A DNA stretch of 64,000 nucleotides from positions 18,913 through 82,912 of the forward strand of contig JAWXUL010000011.1 in the NCBI GenBank assembly GCA_044432725.1, in the 5' to 3' direction. The translations under genes and the position numbers were made by a program. The notes under the pieces were generated by a model that worked only from the letters and a program-made list of their open reading frames with translations, did not search any database and was not told the DNA's origin. The stretch comes from JAWXUK01 sp044432725. GTDB taxonomy: Bacteria; Bacillota; Clostridia; Oscillospirales; Oscillospiraceae. Shown one piece after another: positions 17,973 through 26,068 of this stretch; the stretch's first letter is position 1; each line of letters opens with the position of its first letter.

Positions 17973-17984
17973 ATTGTATACAAT
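17973..17984. promoter_or_regulatory. GntR-type operator ATTGTATACAAT
   Basis: A perfect 12-bp palindrome lies just downstream of the -10 box at the expected transcription start. TTGTATACAA is a typical site for FadR-subfamily GntR regulators, which matches the protein encoded just downstream, so this is likely an autorepression site. Confidence 0.7.
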
Positions 17985-18015
17985 TTACGAAACGTTAAGA
18001 GAGAGGAAGTTGTTG

Positions 18016-18708
18016 ATGCCAAAAAATATAGAGAAGAATACCAAGATAACCAGTACAGAACATGCCTATCGTAGAATTAAAAATATGATTTCTAATCAGC
18101 TACTCTTTCCTGGACAACAGCTTGTGGAGACTGCACTTTCTCTAGAATGTGGTGTGAGTCGCACCCCAGTACGAGAGGCGATTCGCCTTCTTACAAAGGA
18201 GGGGCTTGTGGAAACACACCCCAATCGTGGTTCTTTTGTCCGACGAGTTACTCGAGAGGATGTGATCATGGCCTTCGAGGTTGCAGCAGCACTAGAGGGA
18301 ATGGCCGCTGAGATCTGTGCTCGACGTGCTTGCGCAGGAGAACTTACTACTTCTGAAATCCAGCACTTGGAGGAAGTCATCCAGGCGATGGAACATTGTG
18401 TTGCACAAGGAGAAATCTCCCAGTGGATGGATCTCGACCGAGATTTTCACGAGTCTATCTTTGCCTATGCCGGCAACTCCCTTTTGACGGAGAAAAGACA
18501 ACAAATTGTGGCTCAGGTGGAGATGGTTTTTTGGTTTTCACCAGAACCCTCCGTAGAGCGTCATCGTCAATCTTGTGAAGATCATCGCCTTATTTTCCAC
18601 GCAATTACAGACAAAAATCTCTTGCTTGCCAATGAATATGGCAGAAAACATCGTATGCGTATTCGTGACAGTATCATCAAAAAGGGTTCTACTTCCATGT
18701 TCGATTGA
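18016..18708 (+). CDS. GntR-family regulator, FadR (FCD) subfamily
   Basis: This 230-residue regulator has an N-terminal winged HTH (about residues 14-75) with P-G-Q-Q-L-V-E, G-V-S-R-T-P-V-R-E-A-I-R-L-L and the wing G-L-V-E-T-H-P-N-R-G-S-F-V. A helical FCD ligand-binding domain follows, with D-L-D-R-D-F-H-E-S-I and a later H-R-L-I-F-H-A-I that would hold a metal and an organic acid. The ATG at 18016 with AGAGGAAG is preferred over a frame from 17974, which would start inside the operator. It probably represses its own operon and perhaps xylB, responding to a sugar acid. Confidence 0.92.
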   Translation: MPKNIEKNTKITSTEHAYRRIKNMISNQLLFPGQQLVETALSLECGVSRTPVREAIRLLTKEGLVETHPNRGSFVRRVTREDVIMAFEVAAALEGMAAEICARRACAGELTTSEIQHLEEVIQAMEHCVAQGEISQWMDLDRDFHESIFAYAGNSLLTEKRQQIVAQVEMVFWFSPEPSVERHRQSCEDHRLIFHAITDKNLLLANEYGRKHRMRIRDSIIKKGSTSMFD

Positions 18709-18768
18709 AGAAAAACAATAAATTGTGATTTGCAACAATAGAAAAATAAAAATTAGGAGGATTTTCAA

Positions 18769-19434
18769 GTGAAACTTTATACAATTAACACGGTCAATAA
18801 CTTTATGGACATCATCTACACCCCACACGTCAAATCCTACGTGGATGAAGTGGGGGGGATCACAGTCTACAACATCATGGACGATAGCTTGCTCCGTGCG
18901 ACACTGGATGATGGAGGGATGACAGCCACCACAGCTTCCCGCATGCTCAACTATGCCAAAGCAGCCGAATCCAGTGGCGCTGACGGGATTCTATCCACCT
19001 GTACCTCGGTCAACGAAGCCACCAAATGGATGCGTCCACTCCTCTCTATTCCTATCTTGAATATTGAAGAGCCTGTCGCAGAAATGTCAGTGGATGCTGG
19101 CAAAAAGATTGGAGTTATTGGAACCATCCCCACAAGCCCTGACGCAATCGGTCGGGTTATTGTGGAAAAGGCAGCCCAAAAGAATAAGGAAATCAAGATT
19201 GTAAACTGTGTGGTGGATGGTGCTTTCGACGTGCTCTGCACTGGAGATCGTGCCAAGCATGACGAGATGGTCTGCGAGACCTTGTACAAACTTTCCAAAG
19301 AGGTGGATTGTATCGCTTGCGCCCAAATCTCCATGAGCTTGCTCCTTCATGATCCTGTGGATGTCCCAGTGTTCAAGATTGGGCGCTCGGGCATGGAGCG
19401 CATCCACGCAATGATGAAAGAATCCACCAAATAA
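18769..19434 (+). CDS. Asp/Glu/hydantoin racemase-family protein
   Basis: This 221-residue protein starts at GTG with an AGGAGG site nine bases upstream. The fold's two halves each give a catalytic-type Cys: one in G-I-L-S-T-C-T-S-V near residue 77, one in V-D-C-I-A-C-A-Q-I-S near 184. Family members are racemases for aspartate, glutamate, hydantoins or related acids, or decarboxylases such as arylmalonate decarboxylase. It lies between a GntR regulator and transketolase genes, so here it may epimerise a hydroxyacid or sugar acid; this is inference. No amino-acid genes are nearby. Confidence 0.8.
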   Translation: MKLYTINTVNNFMDIIYTPHVKSYVDEVGGITVYNIMDDSLLRATLDDGGMTATTASRMLNYAKAAESSGADGILSTCTSVNEATKWMRPLLSIPILNIEEPVAEMSVDAGKKIGVIGTIPTSPDAIGRVIVEKAAQKNKEIKIVNCVVDGAFDVLCTGDRAKHDEMVCETLYKLSKEVDCIACAQISMSLLLHDPVDVPVFKIGRSGMERIHAMMKESTK

Positions 19435-19462
19435 TCATAAAATTATCAGAAAGGAGAATATT

Positions 19463-20287
19463 ATGTCTGAACTCATCAAAAATCTGGAGGCACAGGCGAA
19501 GGAAGTACGTCTCACCCTCCTTGATATGATCCACAAAGCTGGATCGGGACACCCAGGCGGCAGCTTATCTGCCACTGATTTTATGACTGCACTCTATTTC
19601 CACGAAATGAAAATCGATCCTAAAAACCCCAAAGACGAAAATCGTGATCGTTTTGTCCTGTCCAAAGGACACGTTTGCCCTGTGCTCTATACCTGTTTAG
19701 GGCTTAAAGGCTACTTTGAAAAAGAGGTGCTTTCCACCCTACGAAAAGAGGGGTCGATTCTCCAAGGGCACCCTGACATGAAGCGTTGCCCTGGTGTAGA
19801 CATTTCCACAGGTTCTCTGGGACAGGGAATCTCTGTGGCAGTTGGCATGGCTATCGCTGGAAAACTGGATCAAAAGGATTATCGAACCTTCACCCTTTTG
19901 GGAGATGGTGAGACCAACGAAGGTCAAGTGTGGGAGGCGGCAGCTACAGCTTCAAAATATAAGCTTGAGAATTTGGTTGTTTTGGTGGACAATAATAATC
20001 TACAAAATGATAACACTTGTGACGTGGTCATGCCCACATTGGACATCGCTAAAAAATTCGAGGCTTTTGGCTTTGAAACCATCACCATTGATGGTCATAA
20101 CATGGGCGAAATTGTCTCGGCATTGGAAAAAATGAGAAACCCCAACGGAAAGCCTAAATGTATCGTTGGAAAGACTGTCAAGGGAAAAGGGGTCTCCTAT
20201 ATGGAGAACGTGGTCAGTTGGCATGGTATGGCACCAGATGCCGACCAATATGCCCAAGCGGTGAAAGATGTGAAGGAGGGGTTTTAA
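19463..20287 (+). CDS. Transketolase, N-terminal (thiamine-pyrophosphate) subunit
   Basis: This 274-residue subunit is the first half of a split transketolase. It has the S-G-H-P-G-G-S-L-S-A-T-D block near residue 28, which contacts TPP and substrate, and the TPP-magnesium motif G-D-G-E-T-N-E-G-Q ending in N-N-N about 30 residues later. The second half follows immediately at 20288. Split enzymes of this type act as heterotetramers. In this operon they may serve a special ketose rather than the general pentose phosphate pathway, because a dehydrogenase and a glycerate kinase follow. An apulose-4-phosphate-type transketolase is a possible alternative. Confidence 0.93.
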   Translation: MSELIKNLEAQAKEVRLTLLDMIHKAGSGHPGGSLSATDFMTALYFHEMKIDPKNPKDENRDRFVLSKGHVCPVLYTCLGLKGYFEKEVLSTLRKEGSILQGHPDMKRCPGVDISTGSLGQGISVAVGMAIAGKLDQKDYRTFTLLGDGETNEGQVWEAAATASKYKLENLVVLVDNNNLQNDNTCDVVMPTLDIAKKFEAFGFETITIDGHNMGEIVSALEKMRNPNGKPKCIVGKTVKGKGVSYMENVVSWHGMAPDADQYAQAVKDVKEGF

Positions 20288-21232
20288 GTGATGAGGGATG
20301 TAAAAAAAATAGCAACCCGTGATGCTTACGGAGATGAATTATTGGTTTTGGGAAAAGAGAATCAAAATATCTATGTTGTGGACTGTGATATCGGAAAATC
20401 TTGTAAAACCGTTCCCTTTAGCCAAGCGTTTCCAAATCAGCACGTCAATGTGGGGATTGCCGAGCAAAATGCCTGTGGTGTGGCGGCAGGACTTGCCACC
20501 ACGGGGAAAATCCCCTTTGTCACAAGCTATGCTGTATTCGGATCTATGCGTATGTGTGAGCAAATCCGTCAAGAGGTCTGCTACCCCATGCTAAATGTGA
20601 AAATTGCTTGTTCCCACGGTGGATTTACGCCAGCAAACGATGGCGCAAGCCACCAAGGAATCGAGGATATGGGTATTTTACGCACCATTCCTAATATGAC
20701 GGTTTGTATGCCGGCAGACTATGCCTCGGCAAGAAAACTTGTCCGAGCCACTGCAGAATATTACGGCCCTGTCTACCTTCGATTTACCCGAGATGGTGTC
20801 CCCTGTATCTACGACGACAATGCCACTTTTACCCTTGGCAAAGCAAATAAACTAAAAGAGGGTAAAGACCTCACCATCATCGGCAATGGCGATGTGTTAA
20901 ATCTGGCACTCACTGCCAGTGAGGAGCTCGAAGAGACAGGTATTTCGGTCACTGTTCTGGATATGCATACCATCAAACCCCTTGATGTGGACGCAGTCAA
21001 AGAGGCGCTTGCCACTTCTGGGAAAATCATCACTGTGGAAGATCACAATATCCTAAACGGACTGGGCTCTGCTGTGTGCGAAGTACTTGCCGAAGCAGGC
21101 AAAGGGATTGTTCGTCGTATTGGGATACAAGATCAATTCGGTGAATCGGCTCCCTATGAACGCTTGCTAGAGAAAAACGGTATCACCACCGAAAATATTG
21201 TCAAAACAGCAAAGGAGTTGTATTCACTATGA
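20288..21232 (+). CDS. Transketolase, C-terminal (pyrimidine-binding) subunit
   Basis: This 314-residue subunit is the second half of the split transketolase. It has the pyrimidine-binding domain with catalytic Glu in G-I-A-E-Q-N-A, the P-F-V-T-S-Y-A-V-F block, and the H-G-G-F-T-P-A-N-D-G-A-S-H-Q loop. A C-terminal domain ends with an R-I-G-I-Q-D-Q-F-G-E-S stretch. The frame starts at GTG directly after the stop of the first half, with AAGGAGGGG upstream; an ATG three bases later is equally possible. Its stop overlaps the dehydrogenase start by four bases. Confidence 0.93.
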   Translation: MMRDVKKIATRDAYGDELLVLGKENQNIYVVDCDIGKSCKTVPFSQAFPNQHVNVGIAEQNACGVAAGLATTGKIPFVTSYAVFGSMRMCEQIRQEVCYPMLNVKIACSHGGFTPANDGASHQGIEDMGILRTIPNMTVCMPADYASARKLVRATAEYYGPVYLRFTRDGVPCIYDDNATFTLGKANKLKEGKDLTIIGNGDVLNLALTASEELEETGISVTVLDMHTIKPLDVDAVKEALATSGKIITVEDHNILNGLGSAVCEVLAEAGKGIVRRIGIQDQFGESAPYERLLEKNGITTENIVKTAKELYSL

Positions 21233-22185
21233 AAATCGTGGTCTTAGATGGTTATACCCTAAACCCTGGAGATATCAGTTGGGGAGACTTAGAAAAACTG
21301 GGTGATGTGACGGTGTATCACCGTACCCCTGCTAATGAAATTCTGTCCCGCATTGGGGATGCCGATGCTGTTTATACCAATAAAACCCCCCTCGCAAAAG
21401 AGACTATTTTAGCTTGCCCCAACTTGAAATTTATTGGGGTGCTGGCCACAGGATATAACGTGGTGGATTTTGAAACAGCGAAGGCACAAAGGATTCCTGT
21501 GACAAATGTCCCTACCTATGGAACAGATGCTGTGGGACAGTTTGCCATTGCCATGCTTTTGGAAATATGTCATCATGTGGCACATCATAGCGACGCTGTG
21601 CACGAAGGACGTTGGGAAAAAAATGAGGACTGGTGCTTTTGGGATCATCCTCTCATCGAACTTTCTGGTAAGACCATGGGTGTCATCGGCTTTGGACGAA
21701 TTGGACAAAGTACTGGGAAAATTGCCAAGGCAATGGGCATGAATGTGCTGGCATTTGACAGCTATCCCAGTGAGAGTGGGAAAGAAATCGCAAGCTATGT
21801 TTCCCTAGACGAACTTCTTGGATCGTCTGATGTCATTGCAGTTCATTGCCCTCTCTTCCCTGAAACAGAGGGAATCATTTGCAAAGATAACATCGCAAAG
21901 ATGAAAGATGGGGTCATCCTCTTAAATAACAGTCGTGGTCCCCTTGTGGTGGAGGCAGATCTTGCCGAAGCCCTGAACTCGGGAAAAGTATATGCCGCAG
22001 GACTTGACGTGGTATCTATTGAACCCATATTAGGGGATAACCCACTCTTAAAAGCTAAGAACTGCTTGATTACCCCCCATATCAGTTGGGCACCAAAGGA
22101 AAGTCGTGCTCGTCTCATGGCGATTGCTGTGGGAAATTTGGAAGCTTTCCAAAAGGGTACCCCTAGGAATGTGGTAAACCCTTAA
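21229..22185 (+). CDS. D-2-hydroxyacid dehydrogenase, hydroxypyruvate/glycerate dehydrogenase-like
   Basis: This 318-residue enzyme has the nucleotide site G-V-I-G-F-G-R-I-G-Q followed about 20 residues later by an acidic residue in L-A-F-D, pointing to NADH. The catalytic triad is visible as Arg in N-N-S-R-G-P, Glu in V-S-I-E-P, and His in I-T-P-H-I-S-W. The sequence fits the glycerate dehydrogenase branch. Together with the glycerate kinase downstream it would turn hydroxypyruvate into glycerate and then phosphoglycerate. It is translationally coupled to the transketolase by an ATGA overlap. Confidence 0.9.
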   Translation: MKIVVLDGYTLNPGDISWGDLEKLGDVTVYHRTPANEILSRIGDADAVYTNKTPLAKETILACPNLKFIGVLATGYNVVDFETAKAQRIPVTNVPTYGTDAVGQFAIAMLLEICHHVAHHSDAVHEGRWEKNEDWCFWDHPLIELSGKTMGVIGFGRIGQSTGKIAKAMGMNVLAFDSYPSESGKEIASYVSLDELLGSSDVIAVHCPLFPETEGIICKDNIAKMKDGVILLNNSRGPLVVEADLAEALNSGKVYAAGLDVVSIEPILGDNPLLKAKNCLITPHISWAPKESRARLMAIAVGNLEAFQKGTPRNVVNP

Positions 22186-22280
22186 AGCACAAGAGCTTAG
22201 GCAATACCTAGAAAGTCTCATTTGTTGGTGATACTCTTTCAGTACAGTCTGCCACAAATTTTGTAGAAACAGGTGATTTT

Positions 22281-23393
22281 ATGAAAATCGTTGTCATTTC
22301 AGATTCCTTTAAGGGGAGTCTCTCTAGTAGCGATATCATCGCCATCGCACAAAGCACCATCCCCAAGTATTTCCCTGATTGCGAGATTGTAGGACTCCCT
22401 GTTGCAGATGGGGGAGAGGGAACGGTGGACTGTTTTCTAAAGGCACTGGATGGAAAAAAGGTGGAAACCATGGTCACAGGCCCTTTGGGGGAACAGGTTT
22501 GTGCTTATTTCGGTCTCTTTGGGACGACTGCAGTGATAGAAATGGCACAGACTGCTGGTCTCCCCTTGGTGGGAGAGCAGAAAGACCCTTCCCTTACCAC
22601 CACTTATGGAGTGGGAGAGCAAATTGCCTTCGCCATCAGAGCGGGTGCTACCAATATTGTTCTGGGACTGGGGGGGAGTGCCACCCATGACGGAGGCTGT
22701 GGTGCTGCTGCCGCCCTTGGGGTGAAATTTCTGGATCAAGATGGGGTTTCCTTTATCCCAACAGGTGCCACCTTGGATCGAGTGGTTTCCGTGGACAGCA
22801 GCCAAGTGAAGAAGACATTGAAGGGAGTGGATATCCAAGTCATCTGCGACATTGATAACCCAGCTTGTGGGGAAAATGGCGCTGCCGCCATCTTCGCTCC
22901 CCAAAAAGGAGCAGACAGCCAAATGGTGCAAGAACTGGATGAAAAACTTTTCCACTTGGTCTCCCTTTTTCCCAATCGTGAAGAGCTCCTTTCCCTTGAA
23001 GGTGGGGGAGCGGCTGGCGGATTTGGCGTAGGTGCAGTGGTCTTTCTAGGGGCGAAATTACGTGCTGGGATTGAAGTGGTGCTGGACCATTTGGATTTTA
23101 CCACACATCTCCAAGATTGCGACCTAGTAATCACAGGGGAAGGATGCATGGATGGTCAAAGCATGAGGGGGAAGGTGCCCATCGGGGTGGCGCATCGTGC
23201 CAAGGATGCGGGCGTCCCAGTGGTCGCCATTGTCGGGGTACTGGGAGCGGGATCTGAAAATGTGTATGATCATGGCATTTGTGCGATATTTCCCACGAAC
23301 CGCTTGGCACTCCCCTTTGAAAAAGTAATACCAAGAGCAAAAGAGGATTATCGTGCCACCCTCGGGGATGTAATGACCATATTAAAACTGTGA
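22281..23393 (+). CDS. Glycerate kinase (GarK/GlxK family)
   Basis: This 370-residue kinase opens M-K-I-V-V-I-S-D-S-F-K-G-S-L-S-S, the family's signature start. Also present are V-A-D-G-G-E-G-T near residue 43, G-L-G-G-S-A-T-H-D-G-G-C-G near 130, and T-G-E-G-C-M-D-G-Q-S near 285. It should phosphorylate D-glycerate, in this family usually at O2, to feed glycolysis. It closes the GntR operon, 95 bases after the dehydrogenase. A terminator-like hairpin at 23563 follows after about 170 bases. Confidence 0.93.
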   Translation: MKIVVISDSFKGSLSSSDIIAIAQSTIPKYFPDCEIVGLPVADGGEGTVDCFLKALDGKKVETMVTGPLGEQVCAYFGLFGTTAVIEMAQTAGLPLVGEQKDPSLTTTYGVGEQIAFAIRAGATNIVLGLGGSATHDGGCGAAAALGVKFLDQDGVSFIPTGATLDRVVSVDSSQVKKTLKGVDIQVICDIDNPACGENGAAAIFAPQKGADSQMVQELDEKLFHLVSLFPNREELLSLEGGGAAGGFGVGAVVFLGAKLRAGIEVVLDHLDFTTHLQDCDLVITGEGCMDGQSMRGKVPIGVAHRAKDAGVPVVAIVGVLGAGSENVYDHGICAIFPTNRLALPFEKVIPRAKEDYRATLGDVMTILKL

Positions 23394-23562
23394 TTCCATC
23401 AGGTTCTGCTACATTTGACTAAAAGTGACGGCGATCCATGGGAAATCATCAAAGGGAGATTGCCTTCCAAGAAGAAAGCATAACTGTACCTTTTCAAAAA
23501 AAGCCTTCAGTGATGATAGAGTCTTGTATAAAGTTTAACTCTTCAAACCCTAGCAAATAAAC

Positions 23563-23597
23563 AAAAGACGTAACATTCCCAGTTACGTCTTTTTTTT
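23563..23597 (+). terminator. Rho-independent terminator of the GntR-glycerate kinase operon
   Basis: AAAGACGTAAC and GTTACGTCTTT form a perfect stem with a seven-base loop, followed by a T-run. Confidence 0.85.
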
Positions 23598-23635
23598 GAG
23601 CTTAAGTTTAGAAAAAATGAGAAATATGTCATTTT

Positions 23636-23947
23636 ATGACACGCTCAAAAAAATCGGAATTATTTTTCCCTTTTCTCTTAACGCAATCAGAGTTCTTCCC
23701 CCTAACGGAGCCTGTAGCACAAGTCACTGCTCCAGAGAGACTTGCGACGAAACTTTTTAAAGAAAACTTGAATGATGTGCTAGAAGGAAAACAAGTAGCG
23801 AAATCACAAAAAACAAAAGCAGTGTCAATCCTCAAGAGAATCTTCATCCGGATCCCTCCCACAAAAGTAGACAAGAAAGGAATTGCTAAAAATGCAAAGA
23901 AAAACTTACAGCACCGAGTTCAAAAAAAACTAGTCACACTCTACTAG
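23636..23947 (+). CDS. Doubtful Lys-rich hypothetical protein
   Basis: A 103-residue frame with no recognisable family and no good ribosome site. It is rich in Lys and Thr with a basic C-terminal half. A second frame from 23618 (47 codons) overlaps it. It may be a gene remnant or simply an open frame in AT-rich DNA. Confidence 0.25.
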   Translation: MTRSKKSELFFPFLLTQSEFFPLTEPVAQVTAPERLATKLFKENLNDVLEGKQVAKSQKTKAVSILKRIFIRIPPTKVDKKGIAKNAKKNLQHRVQKKLVTLY

Positions 23948-24113
23948 GAACGAGACTTGTGATACTGGTCATGGAAGAAACTCCTTTCTCAGCAGTATTT
24001 TGTGTCCTAACTCTACTATAAGCGATTTCTTGGGCTTCTTCCACCTCTTTTTGAAACTGTCCAAGATGTATTATATACCTACATAGAGAAAATCTAAAAA
24101 AATATGAAAACAA

Positions 24114-24142
24114 TAGACAAAAAGAAAAATTTATGCTATAAT
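24114..24142 (+). promoter_or_regulatory. Promoter TAGACA-N17-TATAAT
   Basis: TAGACA at 24114 and a perfect TATAAT at 24137 are 17 bases apart. The same unusual -35 box recurs before the signalling genes at 37469, 53617 and 57136. Confidence 0.65.
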
Positions 24143-24187
24143 ATGACATAATCAGCAAACAAAGGAAAAAAAGATTTTCTAATTTAT

Positions 24188-24349
24188 ATGAATAAAAACA
24201 AGAAAAATCATCATATTATAGACGACCTCCATAGTAAAAAGGAAATAATCGAAGAATTAAAAGAAAAAGGCACAAGTTAACGCCTGTTTTCACCAAAAAA
24301 TATTGACATGATAGAGAAAGACAAATTTTACAAAGAAATAGTGGACTAA
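24188..24349 (+). pseudogene. Small gene with one in-frame stop
   Basis: Thirty codons from ATG at 24188 end at a TAA at 24278. The same frame then continues without interruption for 22 further codons to a second TAA at 24347. Both parts are rich in Lys, Glu and Ile and look alike in composition (K-E-I-I-E-E-L-K-E-K-G before the stop, I-E-K-D-K-F-Y-K-E-I-V-D after), so a single point mutation may have split a gene of about 53 residues. A good promoter lies 45 bases upstream. No family is recognised. It could also be an intact 30-residue peptide gene. Confidence 0.4.
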
Positions 24350-24426
24350 GATCACAAGCTGGCACAGTAATGTCTTGGAAAGTGTTACTATATCATAAAT
24401 AAAATTGAATAAAAGGATTGATTATT

Positions 24427-24933
24427 ATGAATTATGTCGCAATTATCAGAACAATTCAAAGCAACAAAGAAATTTTAGGACTGATCAGCAACGACCACTT
24501 AAAATTGACCCATGAACTAGCAAAAGCCAAAAGGTATCAAAGTGAAGAATCAGCGCAAGAGGACATTGAAAGCGTAAAGACAAGATATGGCAATGATATA
24601 CAAGTACGTGTCACGCTCGCTACCAGTGAACTCTGTAGAAATCCAGAGATTCATAAGTTTACCTCACGTATTAATATGATCATTCAACATTATGAGCAAA
24701 ATACCATCATGATTGGTCCTTATGAGCAAGATGAAAAGGTCATGCACTTTTTGATTAATAATCACACAGAAGTCACAGTCGAAGCAGATTTTAAAACGGG
24801 TATTGGTAAAATGACTGGAACCATCAATCATAGAGGGATAGATGGTTACGGCACAAATTGTGCAGAATATCATGATTTTAGAAAATTGTTGTCTGACCTG
24901 AATGATGCTTTACTGGGCAGAATTCTCCTTTAA
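24427..24933 (+). CDS. Hypothetical protein, unrecognised family
   Basis: This 168-residue protein starts at ATG 24427 with AAAAGGA upstream; a TTG nine bases earlier is less likely. It looks soluble, with no signal peptide or membrane helix. The N-terminal third is helical (I-R-T-I-Q-S-N-K-E-I-L-G-L-I and Q-S-E-E-S-A-Q-E-D-I-E-S-V-K). The C-terminal part, with H-F-L-I-N-N-H-T-E-V-T-V-E-A-D-F, seems beta-rich. I do not recognise it. It follows the interrupted small gene and may share its promoter. Confidence 0.65.
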   Translation: MNYVAIIRTIQSNKEILGLISNDHLKLTHELAKAKRYQSEESAQEDIESVKTRYGNDIQVRVTLATSELCRNPEIHKFTSRINMIIQHYEQNTIMIGPYEQDEKVMHFLINNHTEVTVEADFKTGIGKMTGTINHRGIDGYGTNCAEYHDFRKLLSDLNDALLGRILL

Positions 24934-25173
24934 AGGCTCATATGATAATTGAGGAACTCCCCAATATGAGTGGATTTTTATAATATCATATTGTAGATAA
25001 AATTTTTCAAGTGACTGCCACCAGTAACTTCCATGGAGAAAAATTGTCTGAAGGATAAGGGGAACGATCCTTCTTTTCTGTCAGAAAAAGCTGAAAAATG
25101 CAATATAGAAATAAAAAGAGAGATAGAAACACAGTGCTGTCTGCGTGCCTAATTTTTTTGTTGGAGGCGAATA

Positions 25174-25929
25174 ATGAAAAAAATTATCGAATTAATTGAT
25201 GAAACAGTGAACACAGGCCATCCCATTTTTTTAATAGATGCTGAAAAAGGACTACCAGTCGCTGGAAATACCATTGCAAATGATTTATTTGCTGAATACA
25301 CAAATAAATTTGATTTCTTTAAGATTTTTAACAAAGAAATGAGTATTCAGATTTTCATGATTTTGGAGAATTTCACAGGAGATAAGGTAATAGAAGATTG
25401 TTATGTAACAACTCAAAAAAGAGATTTGTTGCCCTGCAGTGTTGAGTTCACTTATGGAAAAGACACCAAAGAAGCCATCTTAATGATTGTCAAAATAAAA
25501 GAAGATCACCGTGCGCATTACTTAAATATTTTGCTAAATCATATGAAAAAACCTGCCTTTATGATGGAATGTGCTGGTGTTTTAGAAGTGGATTTGGTGA
25601 TTCATAGTGCCAACGAGCTGTTTTATGAAGCATTTGCTTGTACAAAAGATACCATTGGTCAGAAGTATCAAAATCATTTTCAAGAAATGATTCATGCACA
25701 AGGAAGAGCAGAATATATCACTGACATTACTCAGGCAGTACAACGCTCTGGTAGCGGTATCATTGATGTGCCAGTACAAACATCAAACGGAGATAAAATG
25801 GTACTATATTTTTCACACACCATAGCAAAACCTCTCTTAGAAGAGAACGATAGCAGAATTTTTTGTCTATTAGTCAATCCTGAAGATACCATAGAAGAAA
25901 TTGAATGTCCTTTTGCTCGTGAATGGTAA
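25174..25929 (+). CDS. PAS-domain protein without output domain
   Basis: This 251-residue protein starts behind a strong TTGGAGG site. It seems to consist of two PAS-like domains: residues 10-115, with P-I-F-L-I-D-A-E-K-G-L-P-V-A-G-N-T-I-A-N-D-L-F, and 125-240, with K-K-P-A-F-M-M-E followed by I-H-S-A-N-E-L-F-Y-E-A-F. No kinase, cyclase or DNA-binding domain follows, so it would act by binding a partner. Similar PAS-like segments begin the cyclic-di-GMP proteins elsewhere in the window. It is followed by two terminator-like hairpins. The ligand and partner are unknown. Confidence 0.7.
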   Translation: MKKIIELIDETVNTGHPIFLIDAEKGLPVAGNTIANDLFAEYTNKFDFFKIFNKEMSIQIFMILENFTGDKVIEDCYVTTQKRDLLPCSVEFTYGKDTKEAILMIVKIKEDHRAHYLNILLNHMKKPAFMMECAGVLEVDLVIHSANELFYEAFACTKDTIGQKYQNHFQEMIHAQGRAEYITDITQAVQRSGSGIIDVPVQTSNGDKMVLYFSHTIAKPLLEENDSRIFCLLVNPEDTIEEIECPFAREW

Positions 25930-25932
25930 AAA

Positions 25933-25961
25933 GGAAAACACCCTGAAAAAGGGTGTTTTGT
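25933..25961 (+). terminator. Terminator after the PAS protein gene
   Basis: AAAACACCCT and AGGGTGTTTT form a perfect stem with a short A-rich loop and a T-rich tail, four bases after the stop codon. Confidence 0.8.
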
Positions 25962-25983
25962 TATACTAGGTACTGCTGAAAGA

Positions 25984-26020
25984 AAAAAAGCCACTTTTCT
26001 CATATGAAAAGTGGCTTTTG
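25984..26020. terminator. Second hairpin, probable bidirectional terminator
   Basis: AAAAGCCACTTTTC pairs with GAAAAGTGGCTTTT around a four-base loop. A/T-rich flanks on both sides let it serve the leftward PNPOx gene as well as the PAS gene. Confidence 0.7.
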
Positions 26021-26068
26021 TCAAAATGTGTTCTATAAACGATAAAAATTTCCCGTTGACACTTTCTG

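Larger units (their letters stand above)
17543..18015. other. Divergent regulatory region between xylB operon and GntR operon
   Basis: No gene is supported in these 470 AT-rich bases. The space holds a palindrome near each end and the GntR promoter, which are listed separately. A TATAAA box on the minus strand near 17640 could serve xylB, but its -35 box is poor. Confidence 0.6.
23394..24187. other. Largely non-coding stretch after the glycerate kinase
   Basis: This 790-base stretch contains a terminator (23563-23597), a doubtful Lys-rich reading frame (23636-23947), and a clear promoter (24114-24142) for the small interrupted gene that follows. Nothing else is supported. Confidence 0.55.

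Noticed and set aside
22195..22280. Internal promoter or repeat copy before the glycerate kinase gene
   Set aside because: Only GGCAATACCT resembles the repeat end and no promoter pair stands out, so it was left as a short possible end fragment.
22379..23149. Frames of 100-170 codons overlapping the glycerate kinase gene
   Set aside because: They lie inside a clear kinase gene, have no ribosome sites, and reflect the high GC there.
23618..23761. A 47-codon Cys-containing peptide frame as a signalling peptide gene
   Set aside because: The ribosome site is weak, and no processing or export partner gene lies nearby.
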